Assembly (NCBI GenBank): GCA_002503885.1
Contig: DASQ01000002.1
Span: 1 to 37,016, forward strand
Source of the DNA: Methanoculleus marisnigri
GTDB taxonomy: Archaea > Halobacteriota > Methanomicrobia > Methanomicrobiales > Methanoculleaceae
Length of the DNA stretch: 37,016 nt
Direction of reading: 5' to 3'
In this document: positions 1 through 7,215 of the stretch, one piece after another
Layout of the letters: each line of letters starts with the position of its first letter
Position numbering within the stretch: position 1 is the stretch's first letter
Notes under the pieces: model-generated
What the model saw: the letters and a program-made list of their open reading frames with translations, nothing else
Databases searched by the model: none
Told to the model about the DNA's origin: nothing
Program-made: the position numbers and the translations under genes

Positions 1-57
1 AGGGTGTTCTTTTTGGTTTTCCTTCGGGCCATACTGGGATTCTATTTGTCCATTCAT
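1..57 (-). CDS. possible 5' end of a gene running off the left edge
   Basis: Reading leftwards from an ATG at 57-55 the frame is open to the window edge (19 codons, beginning MNGQIESQYGPKENQ). A second ATG at 32-30 opens a different, basic frame (MARRKTKKN). Neither start has a clear Shine-Dalgarno. AT-rich sequence lies upstream (58-80), as expected for a promoter. The fragment is too short to identify, and it may not be a gene. Confidence 0.22.
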   Translation of the reverse strand, partial: MNGQIESQYGPKENQKEHP

Positions 58-338
58 ATAATTGTACTTTATTTTGTAACCTAACCTCCCGTAGCGATTA
101 GGCGCACGGGACCATCTATTCTCACGATAGTGGCTCCTTTCACCATTATTCGCTTCCTTTCTCCCTTTTATGTCCGGCTTACTGAGGCGTAATGTGCCTA
201 TAAAATTTAGGCACTGCGATCCGCTTGGCCTTTCGATTCTAATAGGATTACAGAGATATTTCCGAAAAAAAGAGATTTATCACGGGATTGGTGGAACCAT
301 GCGCCTAACTTTTCCGGGAGTTTAGGTATGACCCTCGC
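58..338. other. AT-rich intergenic region
   Basis: This stretch is clearly more AT-rich than the genes around it. It shows no RNA gene and no convincing coding frame. It holds an inverted repeat enclosing a TATA-like core (194-214) and a second TATA-like tract near 268-276. It probably carries the promoters for the gene at 339 and perhaps for the leftward gene at the edge. Confidence 0.5.
194..214 (+). promoter_or_regulatory. TATA-like core inside a 7-bp inverted repeat
   Basis: The arms GTGCCTA and TAGGCAC are perfect complements around the spacer TAAAATT, so a TATAAAATT element is embedded in the palindrome. This could be a promoter with an overlapping operator. The distance to the start at 339 is long (over 120 bp), so its target gene is not certain. 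Confidence 0.35.
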
Positions 339-605
339 ATGCATGAACAACTGCAGGTTGATCGGGAGGAGCAGGAGGCCATGAAAGCCCGGGTCAGGGA
401 GATGATCGCGGCAAACACCACCTACGACGGGATCCGGGAGGGCCTCGAGGGTCTCGGGTTCCGGGCGAAGGAGGACAGGCCCGCCCTTGCCCTCTGGGAG
501 AACTCCGGGCACGAACTCTTCGTGATGGTCCATATGGACCCAAAGACCGGCGTGTTGCGCGATTACGACGTGAAGACGTTCGAGGAGACGGAAGGGTTTG
601 AGTAG
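339..605 (+). CDS. small hypothetical protein
   Basis: An 88-residue acidic soluble protein with no membrane segment. Third codon positions are strongly G/C, as in the neighbouring real genes, which supports coding. The sequence alternates helix-like (residues 5-35, rich in E, Q and R) and strand-like parts (LALWENSGHELFVMVHM). I do not recognise the family. The start at 339 is the first ATG in frame; a later ATG at 381 follows purine-rich GGGAGGAGCAGGAGG and could be the real start. It converges with the membrane-protein gene at 613, only 7 bp away. Confidence 0.6.
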   Translation: MHEQLQVDREEQEAMKARVREMIAANTTYDGIREGLEGLGFRAKEDRPALALWENSGHELFVMVHMDPKTGVLRDYDVKTFEETEGFE

Positions 606-612
606 TTGGGGC

Positions 613-927
613 TCAGCCCGAACTCTTCCCCGTCGGATCCGCAAAGAGCGCGATGATGAAGACGAGCGCGTAAACCGGAAGCGCAAACGTCTCGAAGAAG
701 GCAAAGAGTTCGACCCCGGTGAGCTCGCCCACGAGCGAGAAGAGCCGGAAGAGGAACATGACGAGGAATACGGCACCGACGGCGCCGAAGATTGGGCCCG
801 GGAGGTTCAGCGGAAAGGCCAGGGCGCCGAAGAGGTCGCCGACGAGGAAGATAACGGAGATCAGGATGAGCAGACCTAGTACTCGCTGTCTTTTAACTCT
901 ATGAATTTCCTTTCCCGCCCTTCGCAT
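613..927 (-). CDS. small integral membrane protein
   Basis: A 104-residue protein with a short basic N-terminus (MRRAGKEIHRVKRQR) followed by hydrophobic stretches at about 17-36, 45-62 and 84-97. This suggests three transmembrane helices with the N-terminus in the cytoplasm. No catalytic motif is visible and I do not recognise the family. The reading frame is GC3-rich and fills the interval up to its convergent neighbour. Confidence 0.6.
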   Translation of the reverse strand: MRRAGKEIHRVKRQRVLGLLILISVIFLVGDLFGALAFPLNLPGPIFGAVGAVFLVMFLFRLFSLVGELTGVELFAFFETFALPVYALVFIIALFADPTGKSSG

Positions 928-1065
928 CTCTCACGGCCTGCCTTCTGTGTGGGACCATATCCCGATCTGCACCATGGATTGCTTCACGCGAAACTACGAA
1001 ATTTCAGTTCTGTTGAATAAGGCATGAATAGGGAGGCATTGACCCGGGACGAGGAATCACCCCGG

Positions 1066-1232
1066 GCATGCCCCTGCAAGTGGACCGTGGGGCTGACGGG
1101 GAGGGGGTCTCCCCCTCCCCTGTCTCTACTGCCTCATGGGATACCCGTACCCCCCACCCCCAGGGCGGGGGCAGTCATGGCGATACCCGGTGGAAAGCCG
1201 TGCTCCGGAGTACCCCCGGAGTGCGACCATAG
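1066..1232. repeat. dispersed GC-rich intergenic repeat, copy 1
   Basis: This copy shares blocks with 5866-6185 and 23377-23575: CAAGTGGACCGTGGGG, then CTGACGGGGAGGGGG, then GGCAGTCATGGCGATA, then GGTGGAAAGCCGTGC. A perfect 10-bp stem (GGGGAGGGGG, 1098-1107, pairing with 1111-1120, loop TCT) lies at its centre. It is the shortest of the three copies. It ends near the breakpoint of the truncated aminotransferase gene. A weak match to the left end of the element at 23199 (TTCTGTTGAA, 1008-1018) lies upstream. The coding frames through it are not credible. Confidence 0.75.
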
Positions 1233-1280
1233 CGCCCGCCCCCACACGCCAAAATTCCTAACATAAACTGACAAGATGCA

Positions 1281-1697
1281 GTAGTTCCGACCCGTGTGGT
1301 GCCGGGCAAGTTTCATCGCCGCCTCAACGCTCTCCGCCCCGGAGTTGGCGTAGTAGACCCGGTCGAGCCCGTCCGGGAAGAACCCGACCAGTTCTTCGGC
1401 GCACCGTACCGGGATCTCAGAGCAGAAATCCATGAACGCCCCATGTGAGAGGGAGTTCGCCTGCTCTTGAACGGCGGCGACGACGTTCGGGTGGTTCCAG
1501 CCTGTGTTCATCACGGCGATCCCGGCCGTGAAGTCAAGGTAGCGATTGCCGTCGACGTCCCAGAGGTTCACGCCGCTTGCCTTCTGCAGCACGAGGGGAT
1601 ACTCCCGCATGACCGACGGGGAGATGACCACCGCGTCCCGGCGGAGCACCCCGCGGGCTTTCTCGCCCGGGGGTTCGCTGTGCATCAGGGGCTCCAT
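1281..1697 (-). pseudogene. class III PLP aminotransferase, 5' fragment only
   Basis: About 140 residues of the N-terminal part of a class III (acetylornithine/4-aminobutyrate type) aminotransferase. Visible family features are the segment VNLWDVDGNRYLDFTAGIAV, then HPNVVAAVQEQ, and the phosphate-binding-loop segment YYANSGAESVEAAMKLAR. Full-length members have over 400 residues, with the PLP lysine in the C-terminal half. Here homology stops after HHTGRNY near 1281, and the frame runs on into the repeat at 1066-1232. The gene has therefore lost its catalytic lysine and most of its fold. It is divergent from the ligase gene, with about 100 bp between the two starts. Confidence 0.85.
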
Positions 1698-1796
1698 GCA
1701 CCTACCCTGCCCCGGTCATACATAAAGCCCCCGTCGGACCGGATACCGCAACATTCATCTATCCCCCGGCAGTGAGATACTCCGGAGCTCCGTACC

Positions 1797-3536
1797 GTGA
1801 AATTCGCAACCCTCACCGCCTGTTTTGAGAGGCTCGAAGCGACATCGTCCCGGAACGAGATGACCACGCTTCTCGCCCGGCTGCTCGCCGCGGCATCGCC
1901 GGACGAGATCGGGACCGTCTGCTACTTTGTGCTCGGGGAGATCGGTCCCGGCTACAGCGACGTGAACCTGGGCATCGGGGACCGGACCACGGCGGCGGCG
2001 ATCGCCCTTGCGGCCGGCACCGACCCTGCCCCGGTCGAAGCGGCGGCGCGGGAACTCGGCGACTACGGCGACGTCGCATTCCGGCTGATCGCGGCCCCCG
2101 CCACGGGGCCGCTCCCGGTCGCCGACGTCCACCGCGGCCTCGTGGAGATCGCCGGGGCATCCGGCCCGGGCTCGGTCGAAGCGAAGAAGAACGCCCTCGC
2201 GGCTCTTCTTATCGCCGCCACGCCCCCGGAGCGGCGCTACCTCTCGCGGCTTGCCGCGGGGGAGATGCGGCTCGGCGTCGGGGAGATGACCCTCCTCGAT
2301 GCGCTGGCGGAGGCGTTCCTGGGGTCGAAGGCAGAGCGGCCGGCCCTCGAGCACGCATACAATATATCCTCCGATATCGGCCATGTGGCCCGGACGCTTG
2401 TCGAGGAGGGGCTCCCCGGGGTGCAGGCGATCGCCGTCACCCTCCACCGCCCCATCCGGCCGATGCTCACCCAGCGGGTCGCCCGGATATCGGAGATCCT
2501 CGAGCGGATCGGCTCTCCCGTCATCGCCGTCGAGGAGAAGTACGACGGCGAACGGATCCAGGCGCACAAGGACGGCGACGACGTCACCCTCTTTTCGCGG
2601 CGGCTGACCGACGTCACCGGCCAGTATCCCGATATCGTCCGGCACGTCCGGCGATGCGTCATGGCCGATACGGCGATCCTCGACGGGGAGGCGGTCGCGT
2701 TCGACGACGAGACCGGGACCTACCGGCCCTTCCAGACGCTGATGCGGCGGCGCCGGAAGCACCGGGTAGAGGAGGTCGCCGACGAGGTCCCGGCAACCTA
2801 CCGGGTCTTCGACCTCCTCTATGCCGACGGCGAATCATACCTCTGCCGGAGTTACCCTGACCGGCGGGCGAGGCTCGAGGAGATCCTCGTCGGGGACGAG
2901 CACATTTCTCCCGCGGGCCGCATCGTAACGGGGGATGCCGACGGGATCACGGCGTTCTATCTCTCCTGCATCGAACGGGGGCTTGAAGGGATTGTCTGCA
3001 AGTCGTGTGCAGAGGACTCGTTCTACCGGGCGGGGGCGCGGGAGTGGCAGTGGATCAAGTGGAAGAGCGATTACGCCCCCGGGATCTCCGATACGCTCGA
3101 TCTGGTCGTCGTCGGCGCCAGCGCCGGGCGGGGGAAGCGGGCCGGGACCTACGGCTCGGTCCTCTGTGCCGCCTATAACCGCGAGGAGGACCTCTTCCAG
3201 ACGGTCTGCGGCATGGGAACGGGGTTTTCGGACGTTGACCTCTCGGACCTCCCCCGCCGGCTCGCCGGTGCGAGGGTGGACCGGCAGCCGGCGCGGGCGA
3301 TGGTGAACCCGCAGGCGGCGCCTGATTTCTGGTTCGCGCCGCGCTATGTCGTGGAGGTGCTGGGCCTTGAGATCACCGAGAGCCCGGTCCACACCTGCAA
3401 CTGGGACCCGGAGCGGCGGCGCGGCCTCGCCCTCCGGTTCCCGAGGTTCGTCCGGTGGCGGGACGAGAAGGGCCCTGAGGAGGCGACGACGACCGCCGAG
3501 ATCGCGGCCATCTTCCGCCGCCGGCGGGGGGTGTAA
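1797..3536 (+). CDS. lig: ATP-dependent DNA ligase
   Basis: Seals nicks in duplex DNA in replication and repair, using ATP to form a ligase-AMP intermediate. The 579-residue protein is the normal size for an archaeal/eukaryotic-type ligase. The N-terminal helical DNA-binding domain spans about 1-215. The nucleotidyltransferase motif I is EEKYDGERIQ with the adenylated lysine at residue 248. Further motifs include FSRRLTDVT, ILDGEAVAFD, LEGIVCKS and QWIKWK, followed by the OB-fold domain. Translation starts at GTG 1797; no upstream ATG in frame fits better. It is followed 4 bp later by polX, so the two are very likely co-transcribed. Confidence 0.95.
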   Translation: MKFATLTACFERLEATSSRNEMTTLLARLLAAASPDEIGTVCYFVLGEIGPGYSDVNLGIGDRTTAAAIALAAGTDPAPVEAAARELGDYGDVAFRLIAAPATGPLPVADVHRGLVEIAGASGPGSVEAKKNALAALLIAATPPERRYLSRLAAGEMRLGVGEMTLLDALAEAFLGSKAERPALEHAYNISSDIGHVARTLVEEGLPGVQAIAVTLHRPIRPMLTQRVARISEILERIGSPVIAVEEKYDGERIQAHKDGDDVTLFSRRLTDVTGQYPDIVRHVRRCVMADTAILDGEAVAFDDETGTYRPFQTLMRRRRKHRVEEVADEVPATYRVFDLLYADGESYLCRSYPDRRARLEEILVGDEHISPAGRIVTGDADGITAFYLSCIERGLEGIVCKSCAEDSFYRAGAREWQWIKWKSDYAPGISDTLDLVVVGASAGRGKRAGTYGSVLCAAYNREEDLFQTVCGMGTGFSDVDLSDLPRRLAGARVDRQPARAMVNPQAAPDFWFAPRYVVEVLGLEITESPVHTCNWDPERRRGLALRFPRFVRWRDEKGPEEATTTAEIAAIFRRRRGV

Positions 3537-3540
3537 CGGT

Positions 3541-5274
3541 ATGGAGCAGTACTCACGGTTGACCAACATCGAGGTCGCGGCGATCCTGTACGAGGTCGCC
3601 GACCTCCTCGAGATCAAGGGCGTCCGGTTCAAGCCGCAGGCATACCGGCGGGCGGCGCAGGCGATCGAGACCCTGCCGGAGGATGTCGGCATCATTGCAA
3701 AGGAAGGAGACCTCGATGAGATCCCCGGGGTCGGCAGGGGCATCGCCGGGAAGATCCAGGAGATCGTCGAGACCGGCAGCCTCGCGTATCTCTCCTCCTT
3801 ACGCGAGGAGCTCCCGGAGGGCGTGCAGCACCTGACCGGGATCGAGGGGATCGGGCCGAAGAAGGCGATCGCCCTCTCCCGGGAACTCGGTATCCGGACC
3901 GTCGACGACCTGGAGGCGGCGGCGTTGGCCGGCCGGATCCGCGACCTCCCTGGATTCGGGGAGAAGACCGAAGCAAACATCCTCGCGAGCATCAAGGTGA
4001 GCCGGACGGCAAAAGAGCGCCGTCTCCTCGGCTACATCCTGCCCGTCGCCCGGGATATCGAGCGGCGGCTCGTGTCGCTCCCTTCGGTCGGGCAGGTGAG
4101 CCTCGCCGGATCGATACGCCGCAGGAAAGAGACGATCGGGGATGTCGACATCCTCGCGACCTCCTCGCGCCCTGAGGAGGTGATGGAGGTCTTTGCCACC
4201 CTCCCGGGGGTCTCGCGGGTCCTCGTCCGGGGGACGACGAAGACCTCGGTGGTGCTCGCGACCGGCATCCAGGTCGACCTCCGGGTGGTGGAGGACGTCC
4301 ACTTCGGGGCCGCCCTCCAGTACTTCACCGGGTCAAAGGAGCACAACATCGCGCTCAGAAAACTCGCCATCGCGAGGAACTGGCGGTTGAACGAGTACGG
4401 GCTCGTGGACCTCGCAAGCGGCCGGGCGGTCGCCGGCGAGGACGAGGCGGGGGTCTACCGGGCCCTCGATCTCGCCTGGATCGAGCCGGAACTCCGGGAG
4501 GACCGCGGCGAGATCGAGGCCGCACGGGCCGGAACCCTGCCCGACCTCGTCGGCTACGACTCGATCCGGGGCGACCTCCACGTCCACACCCGCTGGAGCG
4601 AGGGCGCCCACTCCATCAAGGAGATGGCGGAAACGGCGCAGGCGCTCGGCTACGAGTACATCGCCATCTGCGACCACGCAGAGACCCTCCATATCGCCCA
4701 CGGCCTCTCCCCCGAACGCCTGGCCGACCAGGTGCGCGAGATCGAGCGGATCAACCGGGCGGCTGAAGGCGGCTTCACCATTCTCTCCGGCACCGAGTGC
4801 AACATCGGCATGGACGGTGAGATCGATCTTCCCGACAGCGTTCTTGCCGACCTCGACGTGGTGGTCGCGAGCGTTCACTCCGGGTTCAAGCAGCCTGAGG
4901 GGGAGATGACGGAGCGGGTCATCACGGCGATGCAGAGCGAGCACGTCGATATCATCGGCCACCCGACGGGACGGATTCTTCTTGCGCGGGAGCCGTACCG
5001 GATCGATCTCGCCGCGGTCTTCGATGCCGCAGCAGCGCTCGGCACCCTGATGGAGATCAATGCGTTCCCGGGCAGACTGGACCTCTCCGACGTCAACGCC
5101 CGCTCGGCCCGCGAGCATAACGTCCGGTTCTCGCTCGGTTCGGACGCGCACAACCGGGAGAACCTCCGGTACATGGAGTTCGGGGTCGCGACCGCCCGGC
5201 GGGGATGGCTTACGCCGGACGATATCGTCAACACCCGCCCGCTTCCGGAGTTAACGGGGTTACTGAGGCCTTAG
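3541..5274 (+). CDS. polX: family X DNA polymerase with PHP nuclease domain (PolX)
   Basis: Gap-filling repair polymerase fused to a metal-dependent PHP phosphoesterase/exonuclease, 577 residues, the usual length for bacterial and archaeal PolX. Order of domains: N-terminal helical region with helix-hairpin-helix motifs (IPGVGRGIAGKI, about 61-72, and IEGIGPKKAIAL, about 101-112). The palm follows with GSIRRRKETIGDVDIL, where D201 and D203, and probably D246, are the catalytic carboxylates. The C-terminal PHP domain starts at GDLHVHTRWSEGAH, with metal-binding H347 and H349. The start ATG lies 4 bp after the ligase stop, so both form one repair operon. Its stop is 3 bp from the convergent FKBP gene. 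Confidence 0.95.
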   Translation: MEQYSRLTNIEVAAILYEVADLLEIKGVRFKPQAYRRAAQAIETLPEDVGIIAKEGDLDEIPGVGRGIAGKIQEIVETGSLAYLSSLREELPEGVQHLTGIEGIGPKKAIALSRELGIRTVDDLEAAALAGRIRDLPGFGEKTEANILASIKVSRTAKERRLLGYILPVARDIERRLVSLPSVGQVSLAGSIRRRKETIGDVDILATSSRPEEVMEVFATLPGVSRVLVRGTTKTSVVLATGIQVDLRVVEDVHFGAALQYFTGSKEHNIALRKLAIARNWRLNEYGLVDLASGRAVAGEDEAGVYRALDLAWIEPELREDRGEIEAARAGTLPDLVGYDSIRGDLHVHTRWSEGAHSIKEMAETAQALGYEYIAICDHAETLHIAHGLSPERLADQVREIERINRAAEGGFTILSGTECNIGMDGEIDLPDSVLADLDVVVASVHSGFKQPEGEMTERVITAMQSEHVDIIGHPTGRILLAREPYRIDLAAVFDAAAALGTLMEINAFPGRLDLSDVNARSAREHNVRFSLGSDAHNRENLRYMEFGVATARRGWLTPDDIVNTRPLPELTGLLRP

Positions 5275-5277
5275 GGA

Positions 5278-5733
5278 TTATCCGGTTGCCCGCTCCCGTG
5301 CGGCGCTGACGACATCCACGAGCTGGATCTCGAATATCAGGGGCTGCCCGGCCAGGGGGTGGTTCGCGTCCAGCGTCACGGTCGATTCCGAGACGTCGCT
5401 GACGACGACGACGGCCGCCCTGCCGTCCGGCTGCTGGACCTGGAGTTGCTGGCCCGGCTCGGGGTTGATCTCCTCGGGGAACTGCCCCCTGTCCACCGTA
5501 AGCGTCATATCCTCACTGCGTGGCCCGTATGCCTCTTCGGGCGGGATCACGGCGGTCTTCTTCTCGCCCGGTTCCATCCCGATCACGGCCTTCTCGAACC
5601 CCGGTATGATCTGCCCCCTGCCGATGGTGAACTCAATCGGTGCTTCTTCATCTGAGGTGTCAAAGACCGTGCCGTCTTCCAGCTTTCCGGTATAATGCAC
5701 CTTGACGGTATCGCCTTCCTTTGCCTGTGCCAT
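5278..5733 (-). CDS. FKBP-type peptidyl-prolyl isomerase, SlyD-like
   Basis: Cytoplasmic prolyl isomerase and chaperone of 151 residues. The N-terminal FKBP part contains GDTVKVHYTGKLEDGTVFD and FTIGRGQIIPGFEKAVIGM. An insert-in-flap chaperone segment follows (about 75-125). The return to the FKBP fold carries the SlyD-type signature LDANHPLAGQPLIFEIQLV. The C-terminus lacks the metal-binding histidine tail of E. coli SlyD. A TATA box lies about 35 bp upstream. Confidence 0.92.
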   Translation of the reverse strand: MAQAKEGDTVKVHYTGKLEDGTVFDTSDEEAPIEFTIGRGQIIPGFEKAVIGMEPGEKKTAVIPPEEAYGPRSEDMTLTVDRGQFPEEINPEPGQQLQVQQPDGRAAVVVVSDVSESTVTLDANHPLAGQPLIFEIQLVDVVSAARERATG

Positions 5734-5765
5734 GCTGCTTCACCGGCGGGGTGGTGATCCCGGTT

Positions 5766-5776
5766 CATATTTATGT
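5766..5776 (-). promoter_or_regulatory. TATA box for the FKBP isomerase gene
   Basis: On the minus strand this reads ACATAAATATG. A start of transcription about 25 bp downstream would fall near 5745, leaving a leader of roughly 12 nt before the ATG at 5733. The spacing is typical for an archaeal promoter. Confidence 0.5.
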
Positions 5777-5810
5777 GTGCCGGCCGGGCCCGGGCTGCCG
5801 GTGTTTGGCG

Positions 5811-5838
5811 CGATCTCCCGGCATTCCGGGAGTTTGCA
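5811..5838 (+). repeat. isolated stem-loop, possible half of a double-hairpin unit
   Basis: CTCCCGG (5815-5821) pairs perfectly with CCGGGAG (5826-5832) around a CATT loop and is followed by TTTGCAGG. The arrangement resembles the first stem plus linker of the double-hairpin units at 6033-6161 and 17786-17874. The second stem is absent. Confidence 0.35.
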
Positions 5839-5920
5839 GGGGAGGGGAGGCGGTCCCCGGGCATGACTGCCTGCAAGTGGACCGTGGGGATATCGCCTCG
5901 CGGGGTGGGGCCGACGGGGA

Positions 5921-5958
5921 GTGCGAGCGTAGCGAGCTTGAGCACCGTTAGGTGCGAG
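5921..5958 (+). repeat. double-hairpin unit 1, inside repeat copy 2
   Basis: Inserted between GACGGGGAG and GGGGTCTCCCC, which are contiguous in copies 1 and 3. It carries the conserved linker CTTGAGC and the second stem GCACC-GTTA-GGTGC. The first stem is not evident, and GAGCGTAGCGAGC takes its place. Confidence 0.6.
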
Positions 5959-6032
5959 GGGGTCTCCCCCTCCCCTGTCTCCATCTCACAAGTAGACGTG
6001 TAACCCCCACCTCGCCCGGCCTCCGGCCTCCT

Positions 6033-6079
6033 CATTCGCACCTGCGGTGCTCGAACTCCTGCCGTTCCGGCAGTCGTTC
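6033..6079 (-). repeat. double-hairpin unit 2, inverted, inside repeat copy 2
   Basis: Read on the minus strand: GAC, then stem CTGCCG-GAA-CGGCAG, then linker GAGTTCGAGC, then stem GCACC-GCA-GGTGC. It lies between CCTCCGGCCTCCT and CCCCGCCCCAGGG, which are nearly contiguous in copy 3. Confidence 0.65.
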
Positions 6080-6113
6080 CCCGCCCCAGGGGGCGGGGGC
6101 AGTCATGGCGATA

Positions 6114-6161
6114 AGCGACGTTCCGGTAGGAACGGAACTTGAGCACCGGAGGTGCGTAGCC
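6114..6161 (+). repeat. double-hairpin unit 3, inside repeat copy 2
   Basis: GAC, then stem GTTCC-GGTA-GGAAC, then linker GGAACTTGAGC, then stem GCACC-GGA-GGTGC. It separates CAGTCATGGCGATA from TGGAAAGCCGTGC, which lie only four bases apart in copies 1 and 3. Confidence 0.65.
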
Positions 6162-6255
6162 CAATGGAAAGCCGTGCCCCGGGTTGCAATCAATCGAGAA
6201 TACCCGGATGGGATCTCAGATTATCAGTTGTTTCGTAGGGCACTACCCGGCTTTG

Positions 6256-6897
6256 TCACCTGCCGTTCTTCCGGACGGCGTGCAGGACTCCCATCACGCC
6301 CTTCACGTCATAGCCGGGCGTCCGGTCGATCTCAAAATCGTAACGCTCCCCGATGTAGTCGAGGAGCGCCCTGTTCACCGGCCCCCCGATCGGGGGCATG
6401 TGGAGTTCCATCTCGATGCGGCGCACTCCGTCGAGGTCCTGGGGCCGGATGGACCATTCCGCCCCCTCGCAGTCGCATTTCAGGAAGTCGCATCCTCCGG
6501 CCATGGCGGTGAACTCCCCCAGGGTATGGGTCGTCACGGTGACGGTCTCGCCCCCCCAGGCGATCTGCTCCGTGCCCCCGTCGCCGAGCGCCCCGCCGAC
6601 CACCGTGACATTGGCGCCGTTCGTGCCGACGTTGTCCCGGAGAGCCTCCGTGAGGACGGGTTCGACGGCCAGCACACGCCGCGACCGCCGGGCGGCACGG
6701 ATGCAGAAAGCGCCCACGTTCGCCCCGATATCGAGGACGATATCATCCGGCCGGATGTCGTCGAGGTGGTACTCACCTATGATGTAGACGGCGTCGGCCC
6801 CCCGAGGCATCCTCCTGAAGGTTACGCCGTCGTGGGTGGTGACCGGAGGCGGGCACGGTAATTCGCCGCCCGGCACCGGGACGTGTTTTCTGAACAT
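6256..6897 (-). CDS. FkbM-family SAM-dependent methyltransferase
   Basis: Predicted O-methyltransferase of 213 residues. The SAM-binding motif I is IVLDIGANVGAFCIRAARR (about 53-71), followed by LAVEPV, the acidic residue that contacts SAM. The FkbM-type motif DFLKCDCEGAEW lies at about 139-150. Family members methylate sugars, glycolipids or secondary metabolites; the substrate cannot be told here. A GGAG Shine-Dalgarno lies 5 nt before the ATG. The gene stands alone, divergent from the trehalose synthase gene. Confidence 0.85.
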   Translation of the reverse strand: MFRKHVPVPGGELPCPPPVTTHDGVTFRRMPRGADAVYIIGEYHLDDIRPDDIVLDIGANVGAFCIRAARRSRRVLAVEPVLTEALRDNVGTNGANVTVVGGALGDGGTEQIAWGGETVTVTTHTLGEFTAMAGGCDFLKCDCEGAEWSIRPQDLDGVRRIEMELHMPPIGGPVNRALLDYIGERYDFEIDRTPGYDVKGVMGVLHAVRKNGR

Positions 6898-7106
6898 GAC
6901 TCCGGATAACGTTAGGATTCCGGCCTATTTGGGCGTTTCTCTCCCGTATTCCGGTGGCGCTTTCTCCCATCGGAGCCCTTGCGCTCCCCCGTCCTGCAGC
7001 GTCCGGAGGGCTCAGAATTCTGTCACGTTATTAACCTTTTTCGCCTTGTTCGTCCGGGAGTTGGATGGTCCGAATCCATATCCGGCACATATAGGTGGCT
7101 TTATGG

Positions 7107-7210
7107 GTTAAAAAACCACATAAATGATTTATTTGTCAATAAATATACTTATCAATGAGTGGGTACAGATGCTGTATGTAGTAAGTCTACAGAATCTTCA
7201 GAGGGGAGAA
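7107..7210 (+). promoter_or_regulatory. promoter and leader of the trehalose synthase gene
   Basis: An AT-rich block contains TATA-like tracts (CCACATAAATG near 7116-7126 and CAATAAATATACTT near 7137-7150). The Shine-Dalgarno GAGGGGAG (7201-7208) precedes the ATG at 7216 with normal spacing and decides the start over the upstream in-frame GTG at 7159. Confidence 0.5.
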
Positions 7211-7215
7211 CTGCG

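Larger units (their letters stand above)
5866..6185. repeat. dispersed GC-rich intergenic repeat, copy 2, split by three small insertions
   Basis: This copy contains the same ordered blocks as copies 1 and 3 (CTGCAAGTGGACCGTGGGG, GACGGGGAG, GGGGTCTCCCCCTCCCC, CCCGGCCTCCGGCCTCCT, GGCAGTCATGGCGATA, TGGAAAGCCGTGCCCC). The blocks are separated at three points by extra segments of about 38-50 bp (5921-5958, 6033-6079, 6114-6161) that are absent from the other copies. Together with its flanks it occupies the 520-bp gap between the FKBP and FkbM genes. I see no coding frame here. Confidence 0.75.

Noticed and set aside
1024..1266. 80-codon frame through repeat copy 1, and similar frames through copies 2 and 3
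   Set aside because: The translations come from repeat DNA, differ in frame between copies, and are rich in Pro/Gly with no Shine-Dalgarno.
1755..2762. 335-codon open frame antisense to the DNA ligase gene
   Set aside because: It is Arg/Gly/Asp/Pro-rich with no family features, as expected for the complement of GC-rich coding DNA; the ligase motifs on the other strand are decisive.
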